Shown here: positions 1 through 7,881 of the stretch, piece by piece
How the letters are laid out: each line of letters opens with the position of its first letter
Numbering within the stretch: the first letter of the stretch is position 1
NCBI RefSeq assembly: GCF_008087085.1
Contig: NZ_VIYJ01000007.1
Coordinates: 306,972 to 370,971, forward strand
Origin: Nocardioides rubriscoriae
GTDB lineage: Bacteria > Actinomycetota > Actinomycetes > Propionibacteriales > Nocardioidaceae
Direction: 5' to 3'
Length of the DNA stretch: 64,000 nucleotides
Made by a program: the position numbers and the translations under genes
The notes under the pieces: generated by a model
Told to the model about the DNA's origin: nothing
Database searches by the model: none
Seen by the model: the letters and a program-made list of their open reading frames with translations, nothing else

Positions 1-84
1 GTCGGCAACGTCCGCAACAACGGCCCCGGGCTGCTCGAGCCACTGGCCCTGGAGGGCCCCGACGACCAGGAGACGCTCCTATGA
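1..84 (+). CDS. SOS response-associated peptidase (SRAP/YedK family), C-terminal end only
   Basis: Only the last 27 codons are in the window. They encode VGNVRNNGPGLLEPL followed by a short acidic tail and TGA. A tail of the type V-N-x-V-x-N-x-G-P-x-L-L-E-P is characteristic of SRAP proteins, which cross-link to abasic sites in single-stranded DNA. The catalytic Cys and the rest of the domain lie upstream of the window and cannot be checked. The stop overlaps the next start (ATGA), so the two genes are probably translationally coupled. Confidence 0.6.
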   Translation, partial: VGNVRNNGPGLLEPLALEGPDDQETLL

Positions 85-731
85 CCCGTCACGAACTGGT
101 GGTGGAGACGCCCCACGGTGAGGGGCTGCTGGTCACCGACCGCTCCCGCAGGCCCATCGCCACGGTGCTGCTCAGCCACGGCGCGGGGGCGGGTATCGAC
201 ACCCCGGACCTCGAGGCCCTGGCCGACGCGCTGCCCCGCAACGACATCACGGTGGTCCGCTTCGAGCAGCCCTGGAAGCGCGCCGGCCGCCAGGTCGCGA
301 CGGCGCCCACCACCCTCGACGAGGCGTTCGTCGCCGGCGCCAACAAGCTGCGCACGCGCTCGCCGCTGGTCGTCGGCGGGCGCTCCGCCGGGGCCCGCTC
401 GGCCGCGCGCACCGCCAAGAGCCTCGGCGCCGTCGGCTGCCTGGCGCTCGCGTTCCCGCTGCACCCGCCGGGCAGGCCCGAGAAGTCGCGTCTCGACGAG
501 CTGCGGGGCGCCCGGGTGTCGACCCTCGTCGTCCAGGGCGAGCGCGACCCGATGGGTCGTCCCGAGGAGTTCCCCGACGACCTCGACCTCGTCGTCGTAC
601 CCGGCGGCGACCACTCCTTCGTGGTGCCCCGCAAGGGCTCGGTGTCGCAGGAGGAGGCCCTAGAGATCCTCGTCGAGTCCGTCCTGGAGTGGGTCGTGCG
701 CGAGGTCGTGGGGAATGCCACCCGGCGCTGA
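81..731 (+). CDS. alpha/beta hydrolase of the KANL3/Tex30-like family
   Basis: A 216-residue cytosolic alpha/beta-hydrolase-fold protein. It has the N-terminal strand and oxyanion region LLSHGAGAG (about residues 31-39), a nucleophile elbow GGRSAGAR (about residues 98-105, Ser in the G-x-S-x-G position), an acidic residue in VVQGERDPMG and a late His in GGDHSF. That is a complete Ser-Asp-His set in the order expected for this family. The substrate is unknown. The ATG overlaps the stop of the upstream SRAP gene by 4 bases, so the two form an operon. The 3' end of this gene contains the predicted SigR promoter for the next gene. Confidence 0.8.
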   Translation: MTRHELVVETPHGEGLLVTDRSRRPIATVLLSHGAGAGIDTPDLEALADALPRNDITVVRFEQPWKRAGRQVATAPTTLDEAFVAGANKLRTRSPLVVGGRSAGARSAARTAKSLGAVGCLALAFPLHPPGRPEKSRLDELRGARVSTLVVQGERDPMGRPEEFPDDLDLVVVPGGDHSFVVPRKGSVSQEEALEILVESVLEWVVREVVGNATRR

Positions 732-737
732 ACGGTT
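712..737 (+). promoter_or_regulatory. predicted SigR-type promoter for sigR
   Basis: GGAAT at 712-716 and GTT at 735-737 are separated by exactly 18 bases. This matches the known SigR/SigH consensus (GGAAT, N18-19, GTT). The site straddles the stop of the hydrolase gene and lies just upstream of sigR. This is the position expected for the autoregulatory promoter described for sigR in Streptomyces and sigH in Mycobacterium. Confidence 0.75.
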
Positions 738-794
738 CACCCCAACGTGATGGCTGTGATGGAACGTCCCGCCAGCGACGTACGCTGGGACCTG

Positions 795-1442
795 ATGACT
801 GACGTGACTGACGCTGAACCCGAGGTCGTCGACCTCGAGACCGAGACCGAGGCCGAGAGGTCGCTGCGCTTCGAGCGCGACGCCTTGCCGTTCCTCGACC
901 AGCTCTACTCCGCCGCGATGCGGATGACCCGCAACCCGGCCGACGCCGAGGACCTGGTGCAGGAGACCTTCGCGAAGGCCTACTCCGCCTTCCACCAGTT
1001 CCGGCCCGGCACCAACCTCAAGGCCTGGCTCTACCGGATCCTGACCAACACCTTCATCAACAACTACCGCAAGAAGCAGCGCCAGCCGCAGCAGTCGATG
1101 TCCGAGGACGTCGAGGACTGGCAGCTCGCCCGTGCCGAGTCACACAGCTCGTCGGGCCTGAAGTCCGCGGAGATGGAGGCGCTGGAGCACCTGCCCGACT
1201 CGCAGGTCAAGGACGCGCTGCAGCGTCTGCCCGAGGAGTTCCGCCTGGCGGTCTACCTCGCCGACGTCGAGGGGTTCGCCTACAAGGAGATCGCCGAGAT
1301 CATGGAGACGCCGATCGGCACCGTGATGTCGCGTCTGCACCGCGGACGCCGGCAGCTGCGTGACATGCTCTCCGATTACGTGCGCAGCAACGACCTGCTG
1401 CCCGCGGGCACCGTGGACGCCAAGGAGGCGAAGGACCGATGA
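795..1442 (+). CDS. sigR: RNA polymerase sigma factor SigR (SigH orthologue, thiol/oxidative stress)
   Basis: ECF sigma factor that in actinomycetes directs the disulfide-stress regulon (thioredoxin, mycothiol enzymes, proteases). Region 2 is seen as [21 protein letters not shown] and [20 protein letters not shown]; region 4 ends in [17 protein letters not shown]. The similarity to Mycobacterium SigH runs over the whole length. Several in-frame starts exist (GTG 747, ATG 750, 759, 795). ATG 795 is chosen because GGGA lies just upstream and the SigR promoter would start transcription near 744, leaving a normal leader. The longer forms cannot be excluded; a longer unstable SigR isoform is known in Streptomyces. 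The stop overlaps the start of rsrA (ATGA). Confidence 0.93.
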   Translation: MTDVTDAEPEVVDLETETEAERSLRFERDALPFLDQLYSAAMRMTRNPADAEDLVQETFAKAYSAFHQFRPGTNLKAWLYRILTNTFINNYRKKQRQPQQSMSEDVEDWQLARAESHSSSGLKSAEMEALEHLPDSQVKDALQRLPEEFRLAVYLADVEGFAYKEIAEIMETPIGTVMSRLHRGRRQLRDMLSDYVRSNDLLPAGTVDAKEAKDR

Positions 1443-1732
1443 CCCACGCTCACGGCGAGCACGCCGACCACGCCGCCGACGCCGAGTGCGCCGACTTCCT
1501 CGAGCGCATCGTCTACTTCCTCGACAACGAGCTCGACGACGCCGACTGCGCCGACGTGCGGCTCCACCTCGACTCGTGCAACCCCTGCCTGGTCAAGTAC
1601 GACCTGCAGCGCACGGTCAAGGCCGTCGTGGCCCGCTCGTGCAGCGAGGTCGCGCCCGCCGACCTGCGCGAGCGCGTCCGGGTCCGCATCCGCGAGGTCC
1701 AGGTGCAGATCCAGGTCTCGCCCGAGCGCTGA
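1439..1732 (+). CDS. rsrA: zinc-binding anti-sigma factor RsrA (mycothiol-system anti-sigma)
   Basis: A 97-residue ZAS-family anti-sigma factor. The signature H43-x3-C47-x2-C50 is present (HLDSCNPC), with C17 as the probable fourth zinc ligand. In this family oxidation forms a disulfide, releases zinc and frees SigR. The His/Asp-rich N-terminus and the helix [13 protein letters not shown] near the C-terminus are also typical. It overlaps sigR by 4 bases, so sigma and anti-sigma are made together. A strong hairpin terminator follows. Confidence 0.93.
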   Translation: MTHAHGEHADHAADAECADFLERIVYFLDNELDDADCADVRLHLDSCNPCLVKYDLQRTVKAVVARSCSEVAPADLRERVRVRIREVQVQIQVSPER

Positions 1733-1773
1733 GCGCCTCTGGCGACACCGGCACGCAGCCTGTAGGACGAGAG

Positions 1774-1798
1774 AACCCCCGGCCGATGGCCGGGGGTT
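1774..1798. terminator. intrinsic terminator between rsrA and the bL37 gene
   Basis: A perfect 11-bp inverted repeat AACCCCCGGCC / GGCCGGGGGTT with a 3-base loop (GAT). It lies between two convergent genes and could serve both directions. There is no long T tract, as is usual in actinobacteria. Confidence 0.85.
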
Positions 1799-1815
1799 CG
1801 TCGCGTCAGCCGTGA

Positions 1816-1890
1816 TCAGCTGTTGGGGCGCTTGCCGTGGTTGGCGGCCTTCTTGCGTCGCGCGCGACGCTTGCGTCCGGTCTTGCCCAT
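1816..1890 (-). CDS. 50S ribosomal protein bL37 (24 residues)
   Basis: A 24-codon gene encoding MGKTGRKRRARRKK and ending ANHGKRPNS. The basic composition and the ANHGKRPN tail match the small mycobacterial ribosomal protein bL37, which was first seen in ribosome structures. A strong ribosome-binding site (GGAGGA) precedes the ATG at 1890. The reading frame stays open upstream, but those codons lack family similarity, so the internal ATG is the real start. Its position next to sigR-rsrA is also found in related genomes. Confidence 0.85.
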   Translation of the reverse strand: MGKTGRKRRARRKKAANHGKRPNS

Positions 1891-1957
1891 GGTGTCCTCC
1901 TGGGATCTCGATCGTGCCATCCTCTCAGGTCGCCGGGCGCGGGTGAAATCGCGCTGC

Positions 1958-2356
1958 TCACAGACGCCCGAGGAAGCGTGCGGCGTCGACCACGACCCGG
2001 GTGATCTCGCCGCTGGCAACGACCTTGCCGGCGCCGGTCCCGCCCACGTGCTGCGCGGCGACGGCGAAGCGGTGCAGCCGGCCGTCGGTGTAGGCCGGGG
2101 AGGCCGACACCTCCACGACCTGGCCGACCGCCGACGCGCCGAGGTGCTCGAGGGCGACCCGGGTGCCGACGCTGGTCGATCCCTCGGCCAGGGTCGGCTC
2201 GAGGGCCGCGCAGGTGGCGGCCTCGAGCCAGGCGAGCAGCCGCGGGGTGCCGAGCACGGGCAACGAGCCCGAGCCCACGGCCAGCGCGGTGTCGTCGTCG
2301 GTCACGGTGAAGCGCAGGGTGGCGGTCAGGGGCTCGCTCGGGCGGTCGGTCATCAC
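1958..2356 (-). CDS. thioesterase family protein, FlK-like hot-dog fold
   Basis: A 132-residue single hot-dog domain. GTPRLLAWLEAAT, with the helix facing the active site, and the segment STSVGTRVALEHLGAS are typical of the FlK/thioesterase family, in which the Thr and Glu/His act on acyl-CoA thioesters. The physiological substrate is unknown. The start is GTG 2356 or ATG 2353. Both overlap the stop of the GNAT gene upstream (GTGATGA), indicating translational coupling in the operon TPP enzyme - GNAT - thioesterase. Confidence 0.8.
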   Translation of the reverse strand: MMTDRPSEPLTATLRFTVTDDDTALAVGSGSLPVLGTPRLLAWLEAATCAALEPTLAEGSTSVGTRVALEHLGASAVGQVVEVSASPAYTDGRLHRFAVAAQHVGGTGAGKVVASGEITRVVVDAARFLGRL

Positions 2357-2838
2357 AGCTCCAGGGTGTAGGCGACGAGGCTGACGCCGGGGTACGGCGA
2401 CCAGTCGCGGTCAGGGGCGCGGACGAAGCCCAGGCGCTCGTAGAGGCGGTGCGCCCCGGCCATCGCCTCGAGCGACGACAGCACCACGGCCCGGGCGCCG
2501 TCGCTGCGGAAGCGGTCGACCACCATCGTCGCCAGTGCGGCGCCCACGCCCCGTCGCTGGGCCTGAGGGGCGACCGCGAGCATCCGGAATTCGCCCTCAC
2601 CGTCGCGGGCCACCTCCCGCCACGGCGACCCCGGCGGGCAGACGGTGACGTTGCCGAGCACCTGCCCGCCCTCGACGGCCACCCAGACCTCGGCGTCGCG
2701 GTCGCGCCCCGCGACGTCGGCCAGCCGCACGCGGTAGGGGTCGTGGGGGCCGTCGAGGAAGGGCTCGTAGGCGGCCACGGTGACCCGTCCGACGGCCTCG
2801 TGCTCGTCCGGCCGGGCGCGGCGCAGCAGCACCGGCAC
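2353..2838 (-). CDS. GNAT family N-acetyltransferase
   Basis: A 161-residue GNAT-fold acetyltransferase. The acetyl-CoA binding loop R/Q-x-x-G-x-G/A is seen as AQRRGVGAALATMVV. It is preceded by the strand EFRMLAVAP and followed by LYERLGF, in the usual GNAT order A-B. The acceptor is unknown. It starts with GTG only 2 bases downstream of the stop of the TPP enzyme gene and overlaps the thioesterase start, so it is the middle gene of a three-gene operon. Confidence 0.85.
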   Translation of the reverse strand: MPVLLRRARPDEHEAVGRVTVAAYEPFLDGPHDPYRVRLADVAGRDRDAEVWVAVEGGQVLGNVTVCPPGSPWREVARDGEGEFRMLAVAPQAQRRGVGAALATMVVDRFRSDGARAVVLSSLEAMAGAHRLYERLGFVRAPDRDWSPYPGVSLVAYTLEL

Positions 2839-2840
2839 CC

Positions 2841-4544
2841 TCAGATGCCGAAGGTCGCGCGCGGGTAGGCCGCGTCGACGTCAGTGATCACGTTGACCAG
2901 GTAGGGCACCCCCGAGGCGAAGGCCCGATCGAGCGCTGCGCCGATCTGGCGCGGGTCGGTCACGGTCTCCCCGGCGCCGCCGAGGGCCTTGACGACGCCG
3001 TCGTAGGCCGTGCGGGGCGCGAGGTCGGCGACGACGTCGTAGCCGTAGAGCATCTGCATGGGGCCCTTCTCCAGGCCCCAGGCGGAGTTGTTGCCCATCA
3101 CCATCACGACCGGCAGGTCGTGACGCACCAGCGTGTCGACGTCCATCAGCGAGAACCCCGCGGCGCCGTCGCCGAGCAGCAGGCAGACCTGGGCCGACGG
3201 CCGCGCGATCCGGGCCGCGATGGCGGCGCCGAGACCGGCGCCGAGGCAACCGTACGGGCCGGGGTCGAGCCAGCCGCCGGGGCGCTGGGGCTCGACGAAC
3301 TTGCCGGCGAAGCTCACGAAGTCGCCGCCGTCGCCGATGACCACGGCGTCGTCGGCCAGGCGGGGCACCAGCTCGCCGTAGATGCGGGCGGGGTGGATCG
3401 GGTCCGCCTCGGCCGTGAGCAGGGCACGGTCGCGCTCGACGCCCGCGGTCACGCCGTCCTGCAGTGAGGAGACCCAGGGGCCCCACGCGGGCTTGGGCCC
3501 ACGCTCGAGCGCGGCCAGCAGCGTGTCGAAGAACGTCGTGAGGTCGCCGCACACCGAGGCGGCGAGGGTCGCGTGGCTCGAGACCTGGGCGGGGGAGTCG
3601 GCGACGTGCACGACCTGGGCGTCACCGAAGACGCCGTAGCCGAGCCGGAAGTCCAGGGGCGTGCCGACCACCACGACGAGGTCGGGCTCCTTGAGCGCCT
3701 GGCCGCGGGCCTTGGTCACCAGCAGCGGGTGGCCGCCGGGCACGATGCCGCGGCCCATCCCGTTGGTGATCGTCGGCAGACCCACGGTCTCGACCAGCCG
3801 GAGGGCCGCGACCTCGGCGCCGTCGGCCCACACGTCGGTGCCGAGGATCAGGGTCGGGCGGGCAGCCTTCGCGAGCAGGGCGGCGACGCGGGCCACGGCG
3901 TCGGAGTCGGGCTCGGCGCCGCGGACCCGCTCGCCGGTCGGTGCGGGGCCGGAGGCGGAGGCGAAGAACTCGTCCATCGGTACGTCGACGAAGACCGGGC
4001 CCCGGTGCGACGACCCGGCCAGCCGGAACGCCTCGTCCATCCCGCCGAGCACGTCGCCGGCGGTGGGCAGCGTGGCGGCGTGCTTGGAGATCGAGGCGAC
4101 GATGGGCGGCTGGTCGAGCTCCTGGAGGCTGCCGGTGCCCCAGCGGTTCTGCGGCGCCCGGCCGCCGACCACGACCATCGGCGACCCGGCGAACTGGGCC
4201 TGCGCGATCGCGCTGACGCCGTTGGTGACCCCGGGCCCGGCGGTGAGCACCGCCAGCCCGGGCACCCGGGTCAGCTTGCCGGTGGCCTCGGCGGCGAAGG
4301 CCGCGGTCTGCTCGTGACGCACGTCGAGCAGCCGCACCGGCGGTCCCTGGCCCTCCTGCTGCGTCTTGACCGCGCCGTCGTACATCGGGAACACGTGGGC
4401 CCCGGACAGCGTGAACATCGTCTCGACCCCGTGGGCGCGGGCCGCCGCCACGGCCAGCTCGCCGGAGTGGCCCGACACCTGGCCGGGCACCTGCTCGGCA
4501 GGATCCTGGGCGCCGGTGGGCTGGACGTCTGTGAGGTCGGTCAT
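2841..4544 (-). CDS. thiamine-pyrophosphate enzyme of the acetolactate-synthase family (IlvG-like)
   Basis: A 567-residue three-domain TPP enzyme. The N-terminal domain has the catalytic-type Glu in LLDVRHEQTAAFAAEA and the segment TAGPGVTNG. The central domain is followed by a C-terminal TPP-binding motif GDGAAGFSLMDVDTLVRHDLP...NN. It aligns along its whole length with M. tuberculosis IlvG (Rv1820). No regulatory small-subunit gene is adjacent, so it is more likely a stand-alone TPP decarboxylase/ligase than the biosynthetic acetolactate synthase. The true reaction is not known. It is the first gene of an operon with the GNAT and thioesterase genes. Confidence 0.85.
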   Translation of the reverse strand: MTDLTDVQPTGAQDPAEQVPGQVSGHSGELAVAAARAHGVETMFTLSGAHVFPMYDGAVKTQQEGQGPPVRLLDVRHEQTAAFAAEATGKLTRVPGLAVLTAGPGVTNGVSAIAQAQFAGSPMVVVGGRAPQNRWGTGSLQELDQPPIVASISKHAATLPTAGDVLGGMDEAFRLAGSSHRGPVFVDVPMDEFFASASGPAPTGERVRGAEPDSDAVARVAALLAKAARPTLILGTDVWADGAEVAALRLVETVGLPTITNGMGRGIVPGGHPLLVTKARGQALKEPDLVVVVGTPLDFRLGYGVFGDAQVVHVADSPAQVSSHATLAASVCGDLTTFFDTLLAALERGPKPAWGPWVSSLQDGVTAGVERDRALLTAEADPIHPARIYGELVPRLADDAVVIGDGGDFVSFAGKFVEPQRPGGWLDPGPYGCLGAGLGAAIAARIARPSAQVCLLLGDGAAGFSLMDVDTLVRHDLPVVMVMGNNSAWGLEKGPMQMLYGYDVVADLAPRTAYDGVVKALGGAGETVTDPRQIGAALDRAFASGVPYLVNVITDVDAAYPRATFGI

Positions 4545-4569
4545 GCCTGGCAGGCTACCGACGACGACC

Positions 4570-5442
4570 TCAGGGGTGCTGGAAGGCGGGGTTGGTCTCG
4601 CGCAGCAGGCCGACCAGGACCAGCATGAGGTCGGCGCGCACCGCGGGTGGGCGGCTGCCGACGGCGAGCTGGAGGTAGAGCGAGCGGAGGAACGCCTGGG
4701 CGGTGTTGGTCGGCAGGAACGGGTCGGTCCCGGCGGCGCGGGTGTAGGGGGAGGCGCCGGCCGCGATCCGGTTGAGCCACGGCTCGAGGACCGTCAACGG
4801 CACCGACCCGCGGCGCAGCACCGCCATGGTCGTGCCGACCAGGCGGTCGGGCTCACCGTGGACCAGCGGCTGCTCGACCGGCAGCAGCAGCCGGTCGGCG
4901 ATGACGTCGAGGACCACGGTGAGCTCGGCGTGACCGAGGTGGGGCGAGGCGGCCAGGGCGGCCAGGGCGTCGGCGCCGTGGGCCACGGCGTGGGCCCAGC
5001 CCTTGCCGTCGACGTAGCCGCGCAGGTCCTGCTCGCGCAGCAGCCAGGTCGCGATCGCGTCACCCCACTGCAGCACCTTGCCGCCCAGCACGAGCGGCCG
5101 GCTGTTGTCGCGCTCGATGCACTCGGCCAGGACGAGCACCGAGAAGGCCCGGCGGAAGACGCTGTCGGTGTCGCGCTCGCCGAGGCCGGCCGACAGTCCG
5201 GCGACCATGCCGTCGCCCAGGCCCGGCAGCAGGTCGTCGTAGATCCCCCGGGAGATCCAGGTGGCCAGCGTGGGGTAGGCGGTGCCGTCGCGGAGCTGGG
5301 GGTCGACGTCACCGAGCATCACCGTGAGCTCCTGGGTGAGGTCGGCGAGCGGGAGTCCCTCGGGCACGCGGAAGTCGTCGTCGTGGACCTGCTTCCAGTT
5401 CACCCGAGGCACGCGCAGCATCCTGGCAGAGGCGGGGGACAT
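4570..5442 (-). CDS. DUF2785 domain-containing protein
   Basis: A 290-residue alpha-helical protein with the DUF2785 pattern. It has LTQELTVMLGDVDPQLRDGTAYPTL near the N-terminus (split across several helices), then YVDGKGWAHAVAHGADAL in the middle and DPFLPTNTAQAFLRSLY near the C-terminus. HEAT-like helical repeats are likely. There is no signal peptide and no membrane segment. The function of the family is unknown. It is divergent from pdtaS (34 bases apart), so the two may share a control region. Confidence 0.8.
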   Translation of the reverse strand: MSPASARMLRVPRVNWKQVHDDDFRVPEGLPLADLTQELTVMLGDVDPQLRDGTAYPTLATWISRGIYDDLLPGLGDGMVAGLSAGLGERDTDSVFRRAFSVLVLAECIERDNSRPLVLGGKVLQWGDAIATWLLREQDLRGYVDGKGWAHAVAHGADALAALAASPHLGHAELTVVLDVIADRLLLPVEQPLVHGEPDRLVGTTMAVLRRGSVPLTVLEPWLNRIAAGASPYTRAAGTDPFLPTNTAQAFLRSLYLQLAVGSRPPAVRADLMLVLVGLLRETNPAFQHP

Positions 5443-5476
5443 CTACCCACACGGGTGACGGCACTAGGCTCGCGAT

Positions 5477-6958
5477 GTGCTGTCCTTCACCGAGATCGTC
5501 CGCACCAGCACCGATCTCGGGCCCGACGACGTCGCCTGGCTGCAGCTGTTGCAGGCCGACTGGCAGATCATCGCCGACCTCTCCTTCGCCGACCTGGTGC
5601 TCTGGCTGCCCGACCGCGCCGGCACGGGGTTCTGGGCGGCCGCGCAGATGCGGCCCACGACGGGCCCCACGGCCTACGTCGACGACGTGGTCGGCACGTT
5701 CGTCGAGCGCGGCCGCCGGCCGCTGCTCGACGCGGCCTACGAGCAGGGCCGCACCGCGCGCGAGGGCGACCCGGAGTGGCGCGACGAGGTGCCGGTGCGC
5801 ATGGAGTCGATCCCGGTCGTGAGGGCCGGTCGGGTGATCGGCGTGATCGGTCGCCACACCAACCTGCTCGGCGTCCGCACCCCCAGCCGCCTCGAGCTGT
5901 CCTACCTGCAGACGGCCGCCGACCTGACCCAGATGATCGCCACCGGCTACTTCCCGGCGACCGGGCAACGCAGCGACCACGCCGACTCACCGCGCGTCGG
6001 TGACGGCTTCCTGCGCGTCGACGAGGCCGGGCACGTCGTCTACGCCAGCCCCAACGCCCAGTCGGTCTACCGGCGGCTCGGGCTCTCCGGCGACCTGGCC
6101 GGCCTGCTACTGGCCGACCTGGTCCGCGAGCTGGTGCCGCCGCGGCGCCGGCCCGACGAGGAGACCCTCAGCGCGGTCCTCGGGGGTCGGGCCCACCGCG
6201 ACGTCGAGATCGGGACCGACGGCAACGAGGGCGTGTCGATCATCGTGCGCTCGATCCCGCTGCGACCCGGCGGGCGCCACATCGGGGGGCTGATCCTGGT
6301 CCGCGACGTGACCGACCTGCGCCGGCGTGACCGCGAGCTCGTCACCAAGGACGCGACCATCCGCGAGATCCACCACCGGGTCAAGAACAACCTGCAGACG
6401 GTGGCCGCGCTGCTGCGGCTGCAGGCGCGCCGCATCGACAACGAGACCGCCAAGCTCGCTCTCGAGGAGGCCGTGCGCCGCGTCGGCTCGATCGCGATCG
6501 TGCACGAGACCCTGAGCCAGGCGGTCGAGGAGACCGTCGAGTTCGACGAGATAGCCGACCGGCTCGGCGCGATGGTCACCGACGTCAGCGCCTTCACCGG
6601 GCGCGTGCGCGTACGTCGCGAGGGCAGCTTCGGGGTGCTCCCGTCCCAAGCGGCCAACGCGTTCGCGATGGTGCTCACCGAGCTGCTGCAGAACGCTGTC
6701 GAGCACGGCTACGACGACGCCGACCCCGAGGTGCGGGGCACCATCGTGGTCAGCGTCGACCACCTGGTCGGCCGCCTGCACGTGCTGGTCGACGACGACG
6801 GCCGCGGCCTCCCCGAGGGCTTCAGCCTCGACGGGTCGACCAACCTGGGCCTGTCCATCGTGCGCACGCTCGTCGAGTCGGAGCTCGACGGTCAGCTGGA
6901 GATGCACACCCGTGCCGACGGGGGGACGCGGGTGGCGATCGACGTGCCTGAGGCCTAG
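5477..6958 (+). CDS. pdtaS: sensor histidine kinase PdtaS (HisKA_2 type)
   Basis: A 493-residue soluble histidine kinase. An N-terminal GAF-like domain (about residues 5-155) is followed by a PAS domain (about 170-285). Next is a HisKA_2 phospho-acceptor box with H in IHHRVKNNLQTVAALLRLQ, then a HATPase domain with the N box LTELLQNAVEHGY and G boxes DDDGRGLP and STNLGLSIV. The domain order matches mycobacterial PdtaS, which signals to the RNA-binding antiterminator PdtaR. No pdtaR gene is in this window. The start is GTG 5477. No transmembrane helix is seen, so it is cytosolic. Confidence 0.9.
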   Translation: MLSFTEIVRTSTDLGPDDVAWLQLLQADWQIIADLSFADLVLWLPDRAGTGFWAAAQMRPTTGPTAYVDDVVGTFVERGRRPLLDAAYEQGRTAREGDPEWRDEVPVRMESIPVVRAGRVIGVIGRHTNLLGVRTPSRLELSYLQTAADLTQMIATGYFPATGQRSDHADSPRVGDGFLRVDEAGHVVYASPNAQSVYRRLGLSGDLAGLLLADLVRELVPPRRRPDEETLSAVLGGRAHRDVEIGTDGNEGVSIIVRSIPLRPGGRHIGGLILVRDVTDLRRRDRELVTKDATIREIHHRVKNNLQTVAALLRLQARRIDNETAKLALEEAVRRVGSIAIVHETLSQAVEETVEFDEIADRLGAMVTDVSAFTGRVRVRREGSFGVLPSQAANAFAMVLTELLQNAVEHGYDDADPEVRGTIVVSVDHLVGRLHVLVDDDGRGLPEGFSLDGSTNLGLSIVRTLVESELDGQLEMHTRADGGTRVAIDVPEA

Positions 6959-6976
6959 CCGTCGAGGGCTGACGAG

Positions 6977-7027
6977 CGGGGCCCGGAGAGCGGGGTCCGG
7001 AGAGTGGGGCCCGGAGAGTGGGGCCGG
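6977..7027. repeat. short tandem repeat, about 3.6 units of 14 bp, between pdtaS and whiB1
   Basis: Units CGGGGCCCGGAGAG, CGGGGTCCGGAGAG and TGGGGCCCGGAGAG are followed by the partial unit TGGGGCCGG. They fill the spacer between two convergent genes and stop exactly at the whiB1 stop codon. The unit is partly self-complementary, so it may also act as a weak bidirectional terminator. Confidence 0.7.
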
Positions 7028-7279
7028 TCAGGCGGTGCGTACCCGGGCGCGGGCGTTGCGGCGCTTGAGCGCGCGGCGCTCGTCCTCGCTCAGGCCACCC
7101 CAGACGCCGTGGTCCTGTCCTGCCTCGAGCGCCCAGGCGAGGCACTGCTCGCGCACGTCGCAGCGTCGGCACACCTGCTTGGCCTCCTCGATCTGGAGGA
7201 TGGCCGGTCCGGTGTTGCCGATCGGGAAGAACAGTTCCGGGTCCTCGTCGAGGCAGGCGGAACGGTGGCGCCAATCCAT
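7028..7279 (-). CDS. whiB1: WhiB1-type [4Fe-4S] transcriptional regulator
   Basis: An 83-residue WhiB protein. The four cluster cysteines are C9, C37, C40 and C46, the same positions as in M. tuberculosis WhiB1, followed by the beta-turn motif GVWGG and the basic tail ERRALKRRNAR. WhiB1 is essential and NO-sensitive in mycobacteria. The true start is ATG 7279 (MDWRHR). The frame is open for 37 more codons upstream, but these are not family sequence, and AAGGA lies at a suitable distance before 7279. The gene is convergent with pdtaS, as in mycobacteria. Confidence 0.93.
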   Translation of the reverse strand: MDWRHRSACLDEDPELFFPIGNTGPAILQIEEAKQVCRRCDVREQCLAWALEAGQDHGVWGGLSEDERRALKRRNARARVRTA

Positions 7280-7353
7280 GGCAGGTGGATCCTTCGAAGT
7301 AGAGACGTGCAGGCAGGGATGCTCAGGCCTGCGGGCGTGCGTGTGCTCCTGTG

Positions 7354-7369
7354 TGTGAAGGAATTCACG
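7354..7369. promoter_or_regulatory. predicted CRP (cAMP receptor protein) binding site upstream of whiB1
   Basis: TGTGA-AGGAAT-TCACG matches the CRP consensus TGTGA-N6-TCACA with one deviation. It is centred about 82 bases upstream of the whiB1 start. In M. tuberculosis whiB1 is directly controlled by CRP (Rv3676), so the position makes biological sense. Recognition by the CRP of this organism is inferred. Confidence 0.6.
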
Positions 7370-7457
7370 AACGCCCGCCCACTGTGGCAACTATCGATGC
7401 CCGGATCAAGTGTTTGCGGTGGTCAGTTGGATCACAGGGGCCCGTAGGGTCGAGGCC

Positions 7458-7874
7458 ATGAGTGTGCCCGCAGGTGTCCCGGAGACCGTACCCCGACCGC
7501 CGACGCCCCTGCTCGTGGCCGCCGTGCTCGTCGCGCTCCAGGGGGTCGGACTGGTCGTCCTGGCCGTGGTCGGACTGCTCGACGTCGTCTCGTCGCGCGT
7601 CGAGGTCGGCGTGTCGGTCGCGGTGTTCTTCGCGGTCTACGGCGCCACGCTGCTGGCCTGCGCGTGGGCGCTCACGCGGCGGCACGGCTGGGCGCGGGGC
7701 CCGGTGCTGCTGACCCAGCTCATCCAGCTCGGGATCGCCTGGAACGTCCGGGGCAACCTGCTCCTCGCCGTACCCCTGGCCGTCGTAGCGCTGGTGACGC
7801 TGGTCGCCGTGCTCCAGCCGGCCAGCATCCGGGCCCTGCTCGGCGAGCCCGAGGACGCCGCCCCGGCCGGGTGA
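7458..7874 (+). CDS. small integral membrane protein, function unknown
   Basis: A 138-residue protein with four predicted transmembrane helices: LLVAAVLVALQGVGLVVLAV; SVAVFFAVYGATLLACAW; a third amphipathic segment around PVLLTQLIQLGIAW; and LLLAVPLAVVALVTLVAVL. A short acidic C-terminus follows. It resembles small actinobacterial membrane proteins that have no assigned role. ATG 7458 is chosen because the upstream in-frame GTG at 7410 lies in the whiB1 control region. The gene is divergent from whiB1 and convergent with the SigF-type gene. Confidence 0.65.
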   Translation: MSVPAGVPETVPRPPTPLLVAAVLVALQGVGLVVLAVVGLLDVVSSRVEVGVSVAVFFAVYGATLLACAWALTRRHGWARGPVLLTQLIQLGIAWNVRGNLLLAVPLAVVALVTLVAVLQPASIRALLGEPEDAAPAG

Positions 7875-7881
7875 ACGTACC

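Noticed and set aside
3573..4628. Long plus-strand open frame opposite the TPP enzyme gene
   Set aside because: It mirrors the antisense frame of a well-supported gene, has low-complexity Gly/Arg/Ala sequence and no family motifs; a typical shadow in GC-rich DNA.
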